Assembly: GCF_019443425.1 (NCBI RefSeq)
Contig: NZ_CP080382.1
Coordinates: 1,736,001-1,800,000 of the forward strand
Direction: 5' to 3'
From: Arthrobacter sp. PAMC25284
GTDB taxonomy: Bacteria > Actinomycetota > Actinomycetes > Actinomycetales > Micrococcaceae
Length of the DNA: 64,000 bases
In this document: in pieces, positions 16,011-24,632 of the stretch
Position numbering within the stretch: the stretch's first letter is position 1
Layout: each line of letters starts with the position of its first letter
Made by a program: the position numbers and the translations under genes
Notes under the pieces: model-generated
The model's database searches: none
What the model was told of the DNA's origin: nothing
Seen by the model: the letters and a program-made list of their open reading frames with translations, nothing else

Positions 16011-16060
16011 GCCGCGGACGACGGAACTAAACAATGGGGTTTAGTTCCGTCGCCCGCGGC
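16011..16060. repeat. long near-perfect inverted repeat just upstream of the YegP-like gene
   Basis: Arms 16011-16032 and 16039-16060 pair at 21 of 22 positions (one A/C mismatch at 16018/16053) around the loop AATGGG. The inner arm reads GGAACTAAAC. It lies between divergent genes and ends 22 bp before the ATG at 16083, so it is not an ordinary terminator of a gene reading into it. It could be an operator, an RNA leader structure that affects the downstream ribosome site (GAGAGGAAAG), or a small mobile palindrome. Confidence 0.8.
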
Positions 16061-16082
16061 ATACCTACCGAGAGGAAAGACC

Positions 16083-16343
16083 ATGGCCGGTCAATTCGAA
16101 CTCTTCACCGACGCGGAATCCCGCATCCGATTTCGGCTCGTGGCCAAGGACGGGTCCGTGCTGGCCGTCTCCACGCCGTTTGAGGACAAGCGCGCCGCCG
16201 CGGACGCCATCCGGGCCGTGCGGGAGTGCGCCGGAACGGGGCTTATCAAGGAAGTCCGGTCATCCCCGTGGGCGGGCAGCAGCCAAAATTCCGGTTCGCC
16301 GTCACCGGCGCACCGGCGGCACCGGCACGCCCCAGCGGTTTAG
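16083..16343 (+). CDS. YegP-like DUF1508 protein with atypical C-terminus
   Basis: 86 residues; the ATG at 16083 has GAGAGGAAAG upstream. The first 55 residues match the DUF1508 repeat (FELFTDAESRIRFRLVAKDG, then LAVSTPFEDKRAAADAIRAV). The last 25 residues are Ser/His/Arg/Pro rich and do not look like the family, so a frameshift near 16265 may have replaced the original end. Function of DUF1508 proteins is unknown. The strong hairpin right before the gene may control it. Confidence 0.7.
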   Translation: MAGQFELFTDAESRIRFRLVAKDGSVLAVSTPFEDKRAAADAIRAVRECAGTGLIKEVRSSPWAGSSQNSGSPSPAHRRHRHAPAV

Positions 16344-16492
16344 CCCGGTTCTTTTCGCGGCGCCGCACACCATAACGGCGCTGCACACGTTGCTGGTTCG
16401 GCTCAAGTTGGCGGCACCGCGCAGGCGGTACCCTTCGACGCCAGGGAACACCGGTCACCTCACAGCGGTGCGGTCGTTGCCTGCTTCATTGC

Positions 16493-17251
16493 CTATTTCA
16501 TTGCCGGCCGCAGCGACGTGATCATCGTGCGGATGTCCTGATATTCGGGAGTCCCCATGTAGATCTTCGCCTTCTCAAGGTAGGGCAATCCAGTGTCTCC
16601 CGGAGTTGCGTTGACCGCCGGGTTATATGCCTGCCCAAACAAGGCACCACTGGGTGGCCACAGGAAAAGCTGGAAGATGGGGCATGCCACATCGCCGGAC
16701 GGCTCGGGCACCGTCGTAATCCCATACGCGGCAACCGTCGGCGGCAAGGGGTCGAGCGCTGTCACGTCCCCCCGCCCCTCGAACACAAAACGCGGCGGAA
16801 GGCTGTCCGCTGCCCCGGGTTCGGCGAGGGCTTGGATCGGCACCGCGTCAAACGCCAGGTAAGGCGACTTTGCCGTGCACACCTGACCGGTCACCACGTT
16901 GGTCCGCAGTGCCGCCATCTGCTTCCCCTCAGAGTTCAGCACGTCGACGAATTCCCCCTCCAGCGCCGCCTTTCCCGCCTCATCCCGGATGGACCATGAG
17001 GACGGATAGTCGAAGCTCAACGATTCATCCGCCGTCGTGAACGTCTGCCATCCCGGCGGCGTTGTGCTGGCGACCGGGCTGGCCGGGGCGGTACTGCCGG
17101 GTGCGGCGCTGCCAGGCTGATCGGCGAGTACCTCCCGGTCCGCGGGCGCTTCCGCAGCCGGCGGTGCGCACGAGGCGACCATTACGGCGAGTCCAACGGC
17201 CGCGGGCAGCGCCGTGAAGGACCGTAAAACGGACATCCGTGTCCGGTGCAT
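16493..17251 (-). CDS. putative lipoprotein of unknown function
   Basis: 252 residues. The ATG at 17251 has GGGAGGA upstream. The signal sequence ends in a lipobox (VMVASC), followed by a Pro/Ala/Ser-rich linker to about residue 60. The mature domain starts with WQTFTTADESLSFDYPSSWS, a pattern seen in extracytoplasmic PsbP-like/DUF1795 domains, and ends with a helix IRTMITSLRPAMK. A second lipoprotein with the same architecture (SFSYPSEWSVR) lies at 63193-63921. Surface or periplasm-side role is inferred only from the signal; no partner is visible. Confidence 0.75.
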   Translation of the reverse strand: MHRTRMSVLRSFTALPAAVGLAVMVASCAPPAAEAPADREVLADQPGSAAPGSTAPASPVASTTPPGWQTFTTADESLSFDYPSSWSIRDEAGKAALEGEFVDVLNSEGKQMAALRTNVVTGQVCTAKSPYLAFDAVPIQALAEPGAADSLPPRFVFEGRGDVTALDPLPPTVAAYGITTVPEPSGDVACPIFQLFLWPPSGALFGQAYNPAVNATPGDTGLPYLEKAKIYMGTPEYQDIRTMITSLRPAMK

Positions 17252-17471
17252 GCTGTCCTCCCCAGGGATGCGCTTGGTTCGACAATTATCCATGCTCTCC
17301 CGCAGATACACAGGGACTTCTGCCCCTGATCCGGCCCAAACTTAGGTAATTCGGGGCAAACCACCGAGAGCCGCGGGGCCAGGTCATCGGGCGACACACT
17401 GGCCGTGAGCGCGCCCACGTTGACAAGCGGATGATTTCAGTAGTCCCAAAATCCTTGCTACAGCTTGATAG

Positions 17472-18656
17472 ATGCAAGAAATCTTGAAGGATGCCCTACC
17501 GTTCCTCGCCGTTGCCATCGCCATCGTCGCCGGAGTCGTCGCGTCGTGGCTGATCCGCAGGGTGGTCCTGGCCCTGAACCGGGGTCGGAACGAACTCAAG
17601 GAAACCTCGCGCCTGGCGCGGGCTCCACTGCGGATTGTTCTGATCCTGATCGGGGTGAAAATCGCTTTGGCGCTCACCACGGAAAGCGGCGGCTGGCGGA
17701 CTCCGGTGGATCATCTCCTCCTCATCGCACTTATCGGTGCGATTGCCTGGCTGGCCGTGACCATGCTGCTGATCGTCGAGGCCGTCTTGCTTTCCCGCTA
17801 CAGCGTGGAGGTAAGTGACAACCGGAGGGCCCGCCGGCTGCAGACGCAACTGATCCTCGCCCGACGCATCGCCGTCGCCCTGATCATCGTGCTGGCCCTG
17901 GGCAGTGCCATGCTGACCTTTCCGGCCGTCCAGGCGCTCGGCGCCGGGCTGCTGGCCTCCGCCGGTGTCATCTCAATCGTTGCCGGTCTCGCCGCCCAGA
18001 CGTCCCTGGTCAACGTCTTTGCCGGCATCCAGCTCGCTTTCACGGACGCCATCCGGGTGGGTGACGTCGTTGTGGTGGAGAAGGAATGGGGCCGGATCGA
18101 GGAGATCACCCTGACCTATGTGGTGGTCCATGTCTGGGATGACCGCCGCCTGATCCTTCCCTCGACCCACTTCACCACTACCCCCTTCGAGAACTGGACC
18201 CGGCGCCAGTCCGAAATCATGGGGACGGTGGAGTTCGATCTCGACTGGCGCGCACCGCTTGAGTCCATGCGTGCCGAACTGCGGGCCATCCTGGCCGACA
18301 CCGAACTCTGGAACAAGAAGGTCGGCATCCTGCAAATCACGGACGCCACCAAGGGCTTCGTCCGGGTCCGGATCCTGGTGAGTGCAGACGACAGCGCAGC
18401 ACTGTTCGATCTTCGCTGCCTGATCCGCGAAGAACTCGTGACGTTCCTGCAGCAGGCGCATCCCGAGGCACTGCCGCAGACGCGCCTTCAGACCGGCTCC
18501 GCCAAGCCCTCCAACCAGCCCCGCCAGCATGCGCAGCCCGGCGAGGCGCAGCTGTTCACCGGTTCCATCGAGGCCACGGAACGCTCGCGGGCGTTCAGCG
18601 GTCCCGGCAAGGACGTGTTCGAGGATCGGGACAGGAACATCGCGTCGCAGAACTAG
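17472..18656 (+). CDS. MscS-family mechanosensitive ion channel
   Basis: 394 residues. Four hydrophobic segments precede the MscS pore region (VQALGAGLLASAGVISIVAG, LAAQTSLVNVFAGIQLAFTD), the beta domain (IRVGDVVVVEKEWGRIEEIT, LTYVVVHVWDDRRLILPSTH) and a C-terminal alpha/beta part. The last 70 residues are Gln/Pro/Arg rich and probably disordered. Such channels open under membrane tension and release solutes after hypo-osmotic shock. The ATG at 17472 has no strong ribosome site. The gene stands alone between a lipoprotein gene on the other strand and a small proline-rich gene. Confidence 0.85.
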   Translation: MQEILKDALPFLAVAIAIVAGVVASWLIRRVVLALNRGRNELKETSRLARAPLRIVLILIGVKIALALTTESGGWRTPVDHLLLIALIGAIAWLAVTMLLIVEAVLLSRYSVEVSDNRRARRLQTQLILARRIAVALIIVLALGSAMLTFPAVQALGAGLLASAGVISIVAGLAAQTSLVNVFAGIQLAFTDAIRVGDVVVVEKEWGRIEEITLTYVVVHVWDDRRLILPSTHFTTTPFENWTRRQSEIMGTVEFDLDWRAPLESMRAELRAILADTELWNKKVGILQITDATKGFVRVRILVSADDSAALFDLRCLIREELVTFLQQAHPEALPQTRLQTGSAKPSNQPRQHAQPGEAQLFTGSIEATERSRAFSGPGKDVFEDRDRNIASQN

Positions 18657-18778
18657 TCTTTTCGGCCGGAGCTCCCACGCTGGGGGTTCCCTCGCCGCGG
18701 TGACCGGCAGATAATCATTCAGTGGCGGCCCTGACCGCCAGCATTGGTAACTGGACGTCGGCAGCAAGGGAGCCCGCC

Positions 18779-18946
18779 ATGACCATCCCCCCGTTTCCGG
18801 ACCCCGATCCGTTTCCGCCGGAACCTGGGCCGCCATCCCCGCACCCGGAACCCGGCCCGTTTCCCCCAGAGCCGGGCCCGTTGCCGCTTCCGGACCCTGG
18901 GCCGCAGCCGACGGGTCCGCAGCGCCCGGATCTGGCCGCAGGATAA
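18779..18946 (+). CDS. small proline-rich protein
   Basis: A 55-residue frame from ATG 18779, with GGGAG eight bases upstream. The product is almost half Pro, with repeated FPPEPGP and PDPDP units (FPDPDPFPPEPGPPSPHPEP). It lacks a signal peptide or membrane segment. A perfect hairpin follows its stop, which supports a real transcription unit, but a low-complexity GC-rich stretch can stay open by chance. No function can be proposed. Confidence 0.4.
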   Translation: MTIPPFPDPDPFPPEPGPPSPHPEPGPFPPEPGPLPLPDPGPQPTGPQRPDLAAG

Positions 18947-18984
18947 GGCTGAAGCCCGATATTTCCATCGGACGGGCCAGCAGA

Positions 18985-19026
18985 CGCGGCAGCGGGCGGC
19001 GGGTTAGCCCGCCGCCCGCTGCCGCG
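18985..19026. terminator. bidirectional terminator hairpin
   Basis: A perfect 19-bp GC-rich stem (18985-19003 with 19008-19026) closes a TTAG loop between the convergent proline-rich and X25-domain genes. There is no clear T tract on either side, as is common in high-GC actinobacteria. Confidence 0.65.
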
Positions 19027-19074
19027 ATACATCTCCGTTAAGCGCGGTCTTCCCGGGCCGCGCCGTCGGCAGAA

Positions 19075-19887
19075 TTATGCCAGGACGATGTCCCGCGTCC
19101 GGTGGTTGTAGTGGATGACCAGCCGGCCGCCGTCGTGGTGCAGTTCGTGGTTCGGGCCGTCGAAGAGGCCGAACGCGCCGAAGTTCTCCGCCCAGGAGCG
19201 GTTGAGGGCGATCTTGAAGTTGTAGAACCCGGCCGGGATATCGGCTTCGAGCTTCCAGAGCTGGTCCGCGCTGTCCAGTTTCATTTGGACCTCGTCGAAC
19301 TCGGGAGACCAGTTCTCCGGCGCACCCAGCAGGGTATTGAAGTCACCGACGACGGCGACTGCGTCGGGCTGGTCGACGGCTTCGGCGCTACTGTCCTGGG
19401 TCTCGGCAACAGGAGCCGCAGGTGCTGCCTCGGCGGCGGGCGCTGCTTCAGCCTTCTTGCGCTTGGGTGCGGCCTTAGCGGCGGCCTTGGGAGCTGCCTT
19501 GGGAGCAGCTTTGGCGGCCGGTGCCGCGGGCAGTTCCGTGCCGGCCGGAACCGGAGTGCCGGCGTCGAGCGCTGCGGCAAAGGCTGCGGGGTCAGCGAAC
19601 GCGACTGTGGCGCGCTGGCCGTCCTCGGTGATGGACCAGCCCGGACGGCCCTTGACGAGCCAGCCTGCCTTGACGAGCTTGGCGGTGGCCGTCGTCAGTG
19701 TCTTGTGGCCGCGGGGAATGCCGCCGCTCAGCAGTTCACTCTCCTGCTCGTTCAACGGCACCTTTGCGATCGCTGCGCCCAGTACGTCGCCGGCGTTCAA
19801 CTTTTCGCTGGACTGCACCGCCTCCGACAGAACGTCGAGGACGGCCTTGAGCCGAAGAGTGGTGTTTTCTGCTGTATTCGTGGCCAT
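19075..19887 (-). CDS. winged-helix-like protein with Ala/Lys/Pro linker and C-terminal X25-like carbohydrate-binding domain
   Basis: 270 residues. The ATG at 19887 has GGGGAG upstream. Residues 1-125 are helical with a possible winged-helix repeat (LLSGGIPRGHKTLTTATAKL, then VKAGWLVKGRPGWSITEDGQ). Residues 150-195 are a low-complexity AAPKAAPK-type linker containing KRKK, like histone H1 tails. The C-terminal 85 residues (ENWSPEFDEVQMKLDSADQL, FYNFKIALNRSWAENFG, then HDGGRLVIHYNHRTRDIVLA) match the pullulanase X25-type module. There is no signal peptide, so the sugar-binding-like domain is cytosolic. It could link a nucleic-acid-binding part to glycogen or maltodextrin, but this is inference. 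Confidence 0.7.
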   Translation of the reverse strand: MATNTAENTTLRLKAVLDVLSEAVQSSEKLNAGDVLGAAIAKVPLNEQESELLSGGIPRGHKTLTTATAKLVKAGWLVKGRPGWSITEDGQRATVAFADPAAFAAALDAGTPVPAGTELPAAPAAKAAPKAAPKAAAKAAPKRKKAEAAPAAEAAPAAPVAETQDSSAEAVDQPDAVAVVGDFNTLLGAPENWSPEFDEVQMKLDSADQLWKLEADIPAGFYNFKIALNRSWAENFGAFGLFDGPNHELHHDGGRLVIHYNHRTRDIVLA

Positions 19888-20155
19888 GTAGTCTCCCCTA
19901 GAAAGCAATAGATCCAGTTGCATTTTGTCAAGGTTTGGTGCAATTGCGCGAATGGTAGACGTTAAGTTTGTGTGAAGTGACCGACTATGACGGTTTTCGT
20001 CCGCCAAAGCGAGGACTAAGTCGCGGTACGCGCGGGTAGTTTGTCTGCCCCGCCCGGACCGTGTACGGCAACGCGGTACGGCATCGAGGGGTCACCTCTC
20101 GCCCATCCCGGCGCCGTGGACGGGCAAAAAATTGGACCCGTATTGCTTGGGTGGT

Positions 20156-21247
20156 CTAACTCCCGGAGGCGGCGAGTTCGGCCAGCAGTTCCGTCTTCCG
20201 TTCCTCGCTCGCGAACGAGGACCGGATCGAGTTGGCGGCCAGCCGGACGCAGTCGAATTCGGACAGGCCGAGCACGGAGGCCAGTTGCGCGAAGTTGTCA
20301 TCCACGTAGCCGCCGAAGTAGGCGGGGTCATCGGAGTTCACGCTGACGTTCAGGCCCACGGCAAGCATCGCCGGCAGCGGATGCCCGGCCATGTCATCCA
20401 CGGCCCGCAACCGGACGTTGGACAACGGACACACGGTCAGCGGCGTCAACTCCTCAACCAGCCGCTCCACGAGCTCCGGATCCTCCATGCAGCGGATGCC
20501 GTGGTCAATCCGCTCCACGCCCAGGACGTCCAGCGCCTCGATGATGTACGACGGCGGGCCCTCCTCGCCGGCGTGCGCGATCCGTCGCAGGCCGGCGTCC
20601 CCGGCACGGGCGAACAGTCGCTCGAATTTGGCCGGCGGGTTGCCGACTTCGGCTGAATCCAGCCCGATGCCGGCGATCGGGGCCTGCATCGCCAGCAGCT
20701 CCTCGAGGACCGCGAGCGCCGATTCCTCGGACTGGTCCCGCAGGAACGCCGCGATCAGCAGGGTGGAGATGCCGTAATCCCCCTCGGACGTGGCCAGCAC
20801 CGACGCGACCCCGTTCACGCACGTCTCCAGCGGCACACCGCGGGATAGGTGCGCCTGCGGATCCAGCATGATCTCCGCATGCCGGACTCCGGCGAGCGCA
20901 GCCCGGGCAAGGTAGGCCCGGGTCATGTCCGCGAAGTCCTGCTCGGTCTGCAGCACGGCCATGTTGGCGTAGTAGAGGTCCAGGAAGGACTGCAGGTCGG
21001 TGAACTCATAGCGTGCCCGGAGTTCGTCAAGATCGGCATAGGGCAGGTTGATGCCATTGCGCTCGGCGAGCGCGAAGATCAGCTCCGGCTCCAACGTCCC
21101 CTCGATGTGCAGGTGCAGTTCCGCGACCGGGAGCGCGGGCCGGGTACCGTCCCCGGTCTCCGCAGCGCCGTCGGCCACTTCGGACGCGACGTCCGAAGCA
21201 TCCGGTGTAGAACCCAGGGGTGCAGCGTCCGCGTCAAAAGCATTCAT
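20156..21247 (-). CDS. add: adenosine/adenine deaminase family protein
   Basis: 363 residues. Zinc ligands and catalytic residues are visible: LHLHIEGTLEPELIF at the start of the barrel, RRIAHAGEE with the catalytic Glu, VERIDHGIR, and VSVNSDDPAYFGGYVDDNFA with the Asp pair. The first 35 residues are acidic and not part of the barrel. The NSDDPAYFGGY variant with this spacing is common in adenine deaminases, so either adenine or adenosine could be the substrate; the reaction gives hypoxanthine or inosine in purine salvage. The start at 21247 has no good ribosome site. It is divergent from the UvrA-like gene with 37 bp between starts. Confidence 0.85.
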   Translation of the reverse strand: MNAFDADAAPLGSTPDASDVASEVADGAAETGDGTRPALPVAELHLHIEGTLEPELIFALAERNGINLPYADLDELRARYEFTDLQSFLDLYYANMAVLQTEQDFADMTRAYLARAALAGVRHAEIMLDPQAHLSRGVPLETCVNGVASVLATSEGDYGISTLLIAAFLRDQSEESALAVLEELLAMQAPIAGIGLDSAEVGNPPAKFERLFARAGDAGLRRIAHAGEEGPPSYIIEALDVLGVERIDHGIRCMEDPELVERLVEELTPLTVCPLSNVRLRAVDDMAGHPLPAMLAVGLNVSVNSDDPAYFGGYVDDNFAQLASVLGLSEFDCVRLAANSIRSSFASEERKTELLAELAASGS

Positions 21248-21284
21248 TCGGTAAGGATATGCCCGGAGCGTTAGAGTCGGATCA

Positions 21285-23867
21285 ATGCGCAAAGAACAGC
21301 TTGTTTCCAATCTGTCCGGGCCGGCGATGCCCTCCGCTCCCACAGACACGTCCACGGACGGCTTCGTCCGGGTCCGCGGCGCTCGGGAGAACAACTTGCG
21401 GAACGTGGACGTGGACGTACCGCGCGACGCGATCGTCGCGTTCACCGGAGTGTCCGGCTCAGGGAAGTCCTCGCTGGCCTTTGGCACCATTTACGCCGAG
21501 GCCCAGCGCCGCTACTTCGAATCCGTGGCACCTTATGCCCGCCGGCTCATCCAGCAGGGCCACAACCCCAAGGTGGAGCAGATCACCGGGCTGCCGCCCG
21601 CCGTCGCGCTCCAGCAGCGCCGCGGCACGCCAAGTTCCCGCTCCAGCGTCGGCACGGTCACGACGCTGTCCAACTCCGTCCGCATGCTCTTCTCCCGCGC
21701 CGGCAGCTACCCCGACGGCGCCAGTCAGCTCGATTCGGACGCTTTCTCCCCCAACACCGCGGCCGGCGCCTGCCCCGTCTGCCACGGCCTGGGCGTCGCC
21801 CACACCGTCAGCGAAGCCACGCTGGTCCCGGACACCTCCCTGAGTATCCGCGACGGCGCCATCGCCGCCTGGCCCGGCGCCTGGCAGGGCAAGAACTTGC
21901 GTGACATCCTGACCCACTTGGGCTACGACGTCGACGTGCCGTGGCAGAAAATGAGCCGGAAGGACCGCGACTGGATCCTCTTCACGGACGAGCAGCCCGT
22001 GGTGGAAGTGACGCCCGAACGCGACCGGGTGGCGAAGCCGTACAAGGGACGGTTCTGGAGCGCAAAGAGCTACGTGCTGCATACCCTGGCCGACACCAAG
22101 AGCGCCACGATGCGCGAGCGGGTGCTGCGCTTTATGGAAACCGGCCCGTGCCCGCGCTGCGGCGGCAGCGGGCTGACCCCCGAGGCCCTGGCCGTGACCT
22201 TCGCCGGCCGGACCATTGCCGAGCTCAACGCGGTCCCGCTCAGTGACCTCGCCGAGATCATCCGCCCCACCGCCGGACTCGCGGAGGCCGGCACCGCCAC
22301 CCGCAAACAATCCTCGGGCGAGGACAACGAGGTGGCCGTCGCGATCACCCGGGATTTGCTCCAGCGGATCACCGTGCTGCTGGACCTCGGCCTCGGCTAC
22401 CTGGCACTGGGCCGGGCCACCCCCACCCTCTCCCCCGGCGAAATGCAGCGCCTCCGGATTGCCACCCAATTGCGTTCCGGCCTGTTCGGCGTGATTTACG
22501 TCCTCGACGAGCCGTCCGCCGGATTGCACCCCGCAGACGCCGAACCGCTCCTCGCGGTTCTGGACGAGCTCAAGTCCGCCGGCAACTCAGTCTTCGTGGT
22601 GGAGCACAACATGGACGTCGTCCGCCGTGCCGACTGGCTCGTGGATGTAGGGCCCCGCGCCGGCGAAGGCGGGGGCGCTGTGCTCTACAGCGGCCCGGTC
22701 GCCGGCCTTGCCGGGGTGGAAGCCTCCCTCACCCGGCCGTTCCTGTTCCCTGACGGGGCTGACACAAATAACGACGACGGCGGCCGCTCCCGCCGGGACC
22801 CTACCGGCTGGCTGGAACTGCGCAACATCAACCGGCACAACCTGCGCACCCTCGACGCCGATTTCCCGTTGGGGGTCCTCACCGCTGTCACGGGTGTCTC
22901 CGGCTCTGGCAAGTCAACGCTCGTCAGTCAGGTCCTGGCCGAGGTGGTCGGGTCCCGGCTGCACCCGGAAACCTGGGACGCGGAGACCTCCGCACCGGCG
23001 GAAGGCGGGGACGCTGTCTCAGCCGGCTCGGGTGCGCCCCGCGAGCCGCTGACGGTTGGCCCGGTGTCCGGTCTGGACGGTGTGGACCGGCTCGTGCAGG
23101 TGGACCAGAAGCCGATCGGCCGGACTCCACGATCCAACCTCGCCACCTACACCGGCCTGTTCGACGCGGTCCGGAAGGAATTCGCCGCCACGGACCAGGC
23201 CCGCGCCCGTGGTTTCGGCGCCGGACGATTCTCCTTCAACGTCGCCGGCGGCCGCTGCGAGACCTGCCAGGGCGAGGGCTTCGTGGCCGTGGAACTTCTG
23301 TTCCTGCCCGGCAGCTACGGACCGTGCCCGGAATGCAACGGCGCACGGTACAACCCGGAGACCCTGGCCGTCACCTACCGGGGCAAGAACGTGGCTGAAG
23401 TCTTGGGCATGACGGTCGATGCGGCCGCGGACTTCCTGGACCAGGTCCCGGCCGCCGCGCGCAGCCTCCGGACCCTGCGCGAAGTGGGTCTTGGCTATCT
23501 GCGGCTGGGACAGCCCGCGACCGAGCTGTCCGGCGGCGAGGCCCAACGGATCAAGCTTGCCACCGAACTACAGCGCGCCCAGCGGGGCCATTCGCTCTAC
23601 CTGCTCGATGAGCCCACCACGGGGCTGCACCCGGCCGACGTCGAACTCCTGATGGCACAACTCCAGCGTCTCGTGGACGCGGGCAACACGGTGATCGTGG
23701 TCGAACACGAGATGGATGTTGTCGCCGCCGCCGACTGGGTGATCGACCTTGGCCCAGCCGGCGGAGACGCGGGCGGGCAGATCATCGCCGCCGGGACACC
23801 CGCCGCCGTCGCACGCTCCACAACGAGCCGGACCGCACCCTACCTGGCCTCGGTGCTCAACGGCTGA
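21285..23867 (+). CDS. UvrA2-like excinuclease subunit A homologue
   Basis: 860 residues, shorter than UvrA (about 950) because the UvrB-binding region is missing. Two ABC ATPase halves are complete: Walker A GVSGSGKSSLAF and GVSGSGKSTLV, signature LSPGEMQRL and LSGGEAQRIKLA, Walker B VLDEPSAGLHP and LLDEPTTGLHP. Zinc-finger cysteines occur in CPVCHGLG, CPRCGGSG and the pair CETCQGEG / CPECNGARYNPETL. UvrA2 proteins are implicated in tolerance of DNA-binding drugs and crosslinks, and do not replace UvrA in nucleotide excision repair. The start is uncertain; an ATG at 21327 is possible. Confidence 0.85.
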   Translation: MRKEQLVSNLSGPAMPSAPTDTSTDGFVRVRGARENNLRNVDVDVPRDAIVAFTGVSGSGKSSLAFGTIYAEAQRRYFESVAPYARRLIQQGHNPKVEQITGLPPAVALQQRRGTPSSRSSVGTVTTLSNSVRMLFSRAGSYPDGASQLDSDAFSPNTAAGACPVCHGLGVAHTVSEATLVPDTSLSIRDGAIAAWPGAWQGKNLRDILTHLGYDVDVPWQKMSRKDRDWILFTDEQPVVEVTPERDRVAKPYKGRFWSAKSYVLHTLADTKSATMRERVLRFMETGPCPRCGGSGLTPEALAVTFAGRTIAELNAVPLSDLAEIIRPTAGLAEAGTATRKQSSGEDNEVAVAITRDLLQRITVLLDLGLGYLALGRATPTLSPGEMQRLRIATQLRSGLFGVIYVLDEPSAGLHPADAEPLLAVLDELKSAGNSVFVVEHNMDVVRRADWLVDVGPRAGEGGGAVLYSGPVAGLAGVEASLTRPFLFPDGADTNNDDGGRSRRDPTGWLELRNINRHNLRTLDADFPLGVLTAVTGVSGSGKSTLVSQVLAEVVGSRLHPETWDAETSAPAEGGDAVSAGSGAPREPLTVGPVSGLDGVDRLVQVDQKPIGRTPRSNLATYTGLFDAVRKEFAATDQARARGFGAGRFSFNVAGGRCETCQGEGFVAVELLFLPGSYGPCPECNGARYNPETLAVTYRGKNVAEVLGMTVDAAADFLDQVPAAARSLRTLREVGLGYLRLGQPATELSGGEAQRIKLATELQRAQRGHSLYLLDEPTTGLHPADVELLMAQLQRLVDAGNTVIVVEHEMDVVAAADWVIDLGPAGGDAGGQIIAAGTPAAVARSTTSRTAPYLASVLNG

Positions 23868-23902
23868 GCCTCACAACGGCTGTGACTTTCAACGGCTAAG
23901 AC

Positions 23903-24487
23903 TCATGCGGCGCGCGGGAGCTCGCGCACGATTTGTACCTTCCAGTTCTTCTCGTCGCTGGTATCGAGCAGCGCAACCGTGCCCATCGCCAGGTTTAAGC
24001 CGACCCGTTTGGCGGCCAGCAATTCCAAGTAGAGTGCTTCGTTCATCCGGGCCGGTGCGTCAATGACGTACTTCACGGCGTCGCGGACTTTACGGTAATT
24101 GGCGCTGCGCTCGCGGTGCAGATGCAGTTGCAGCATGTGGCGCTGGCGCAGCTTCGGCTCATGCCGGTTCAACCAGGACACGGCGGCGTGGACTCCCACC
24201 ACCAGGGTCAGGCTTACAGCGTAGATCCACCATCCGCTGTTAAGCAGGAACAGCGGGAGGTTTGCGATCGCGACGACGGCGATGAACAGGCGGAGGGCCA
24301 GCAGACGCCGCATGCTAAGGGCGACCGAGGCCATCGCGGCCCGCAGGCCGTGCTGTTCGTTGAGCGCTTCGGCCGGATCCAGCGTAAATTCCTCCAGCAC
24401 GAGGATCCCGTTGGCCTCCGGTCCGAGTAACTGGCCATATTTTGGCGCGGACTTCGTGACAAGTGGTGTCACGGGAGCTGGATTCAT
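23903..24487 (-). CDS. membrane protein of unknown function
   Basis: 194 residues. The ATG at 24487 has GGAGGA upstream. After a charged N-terminus, two adjacent hydrophobic segments (LFIAVVAIANLPLFLLNSGW and WWIYAVSLTLVVGVHAAVSW) form a hairpin, followed by a basic, helical cytosolic domain with RHMLQLHLHRERSANYRKVR. The protein resembles no family I can name. It is divergent from the MSMEG_6728-like gene; the intergenic space is short. Confidence 0.6.
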   Translation of the reverse strand: MNPAPVTPLVTKSAPKYGQLLGPEANGILVLEEFTLDPAEALNEQHGLRAAMASVALSMRRLLALRLFIAVVAIANLPLFLLNSGWWIYAVSLTLVVGVHAAVSWLNRHEPKLRQRHMLQLHLHRERSANYRKVRDAVKYVIDAPARMNEALYLELLAAKRVGLNLAMGTVALLDTSDEKNWKVQIVRELPRAA

Positions 24488-24632
24488 GGCGTGTCCTCCG
24501 GGCGGCGTTGGTGGGATGATGATATGGTACGCGCCTTTTCCGGGAGCTGTCAGCTTCATTCCGGCATGTGAACATCGGCACGTCGGACCGCGTGCAATTG
24601 GAGCTTTGGCCCCATGGCCCCAAACTGGAGAG

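Noticed and set aside
18715..19032. Glycine-rich minus-strand frame opposite the proline-rich gene
   Set aside because: It spans a terminator hairpin and has no ribosome site. The Gly/Ser repeats only mirror the Pro codons of the plus strand.
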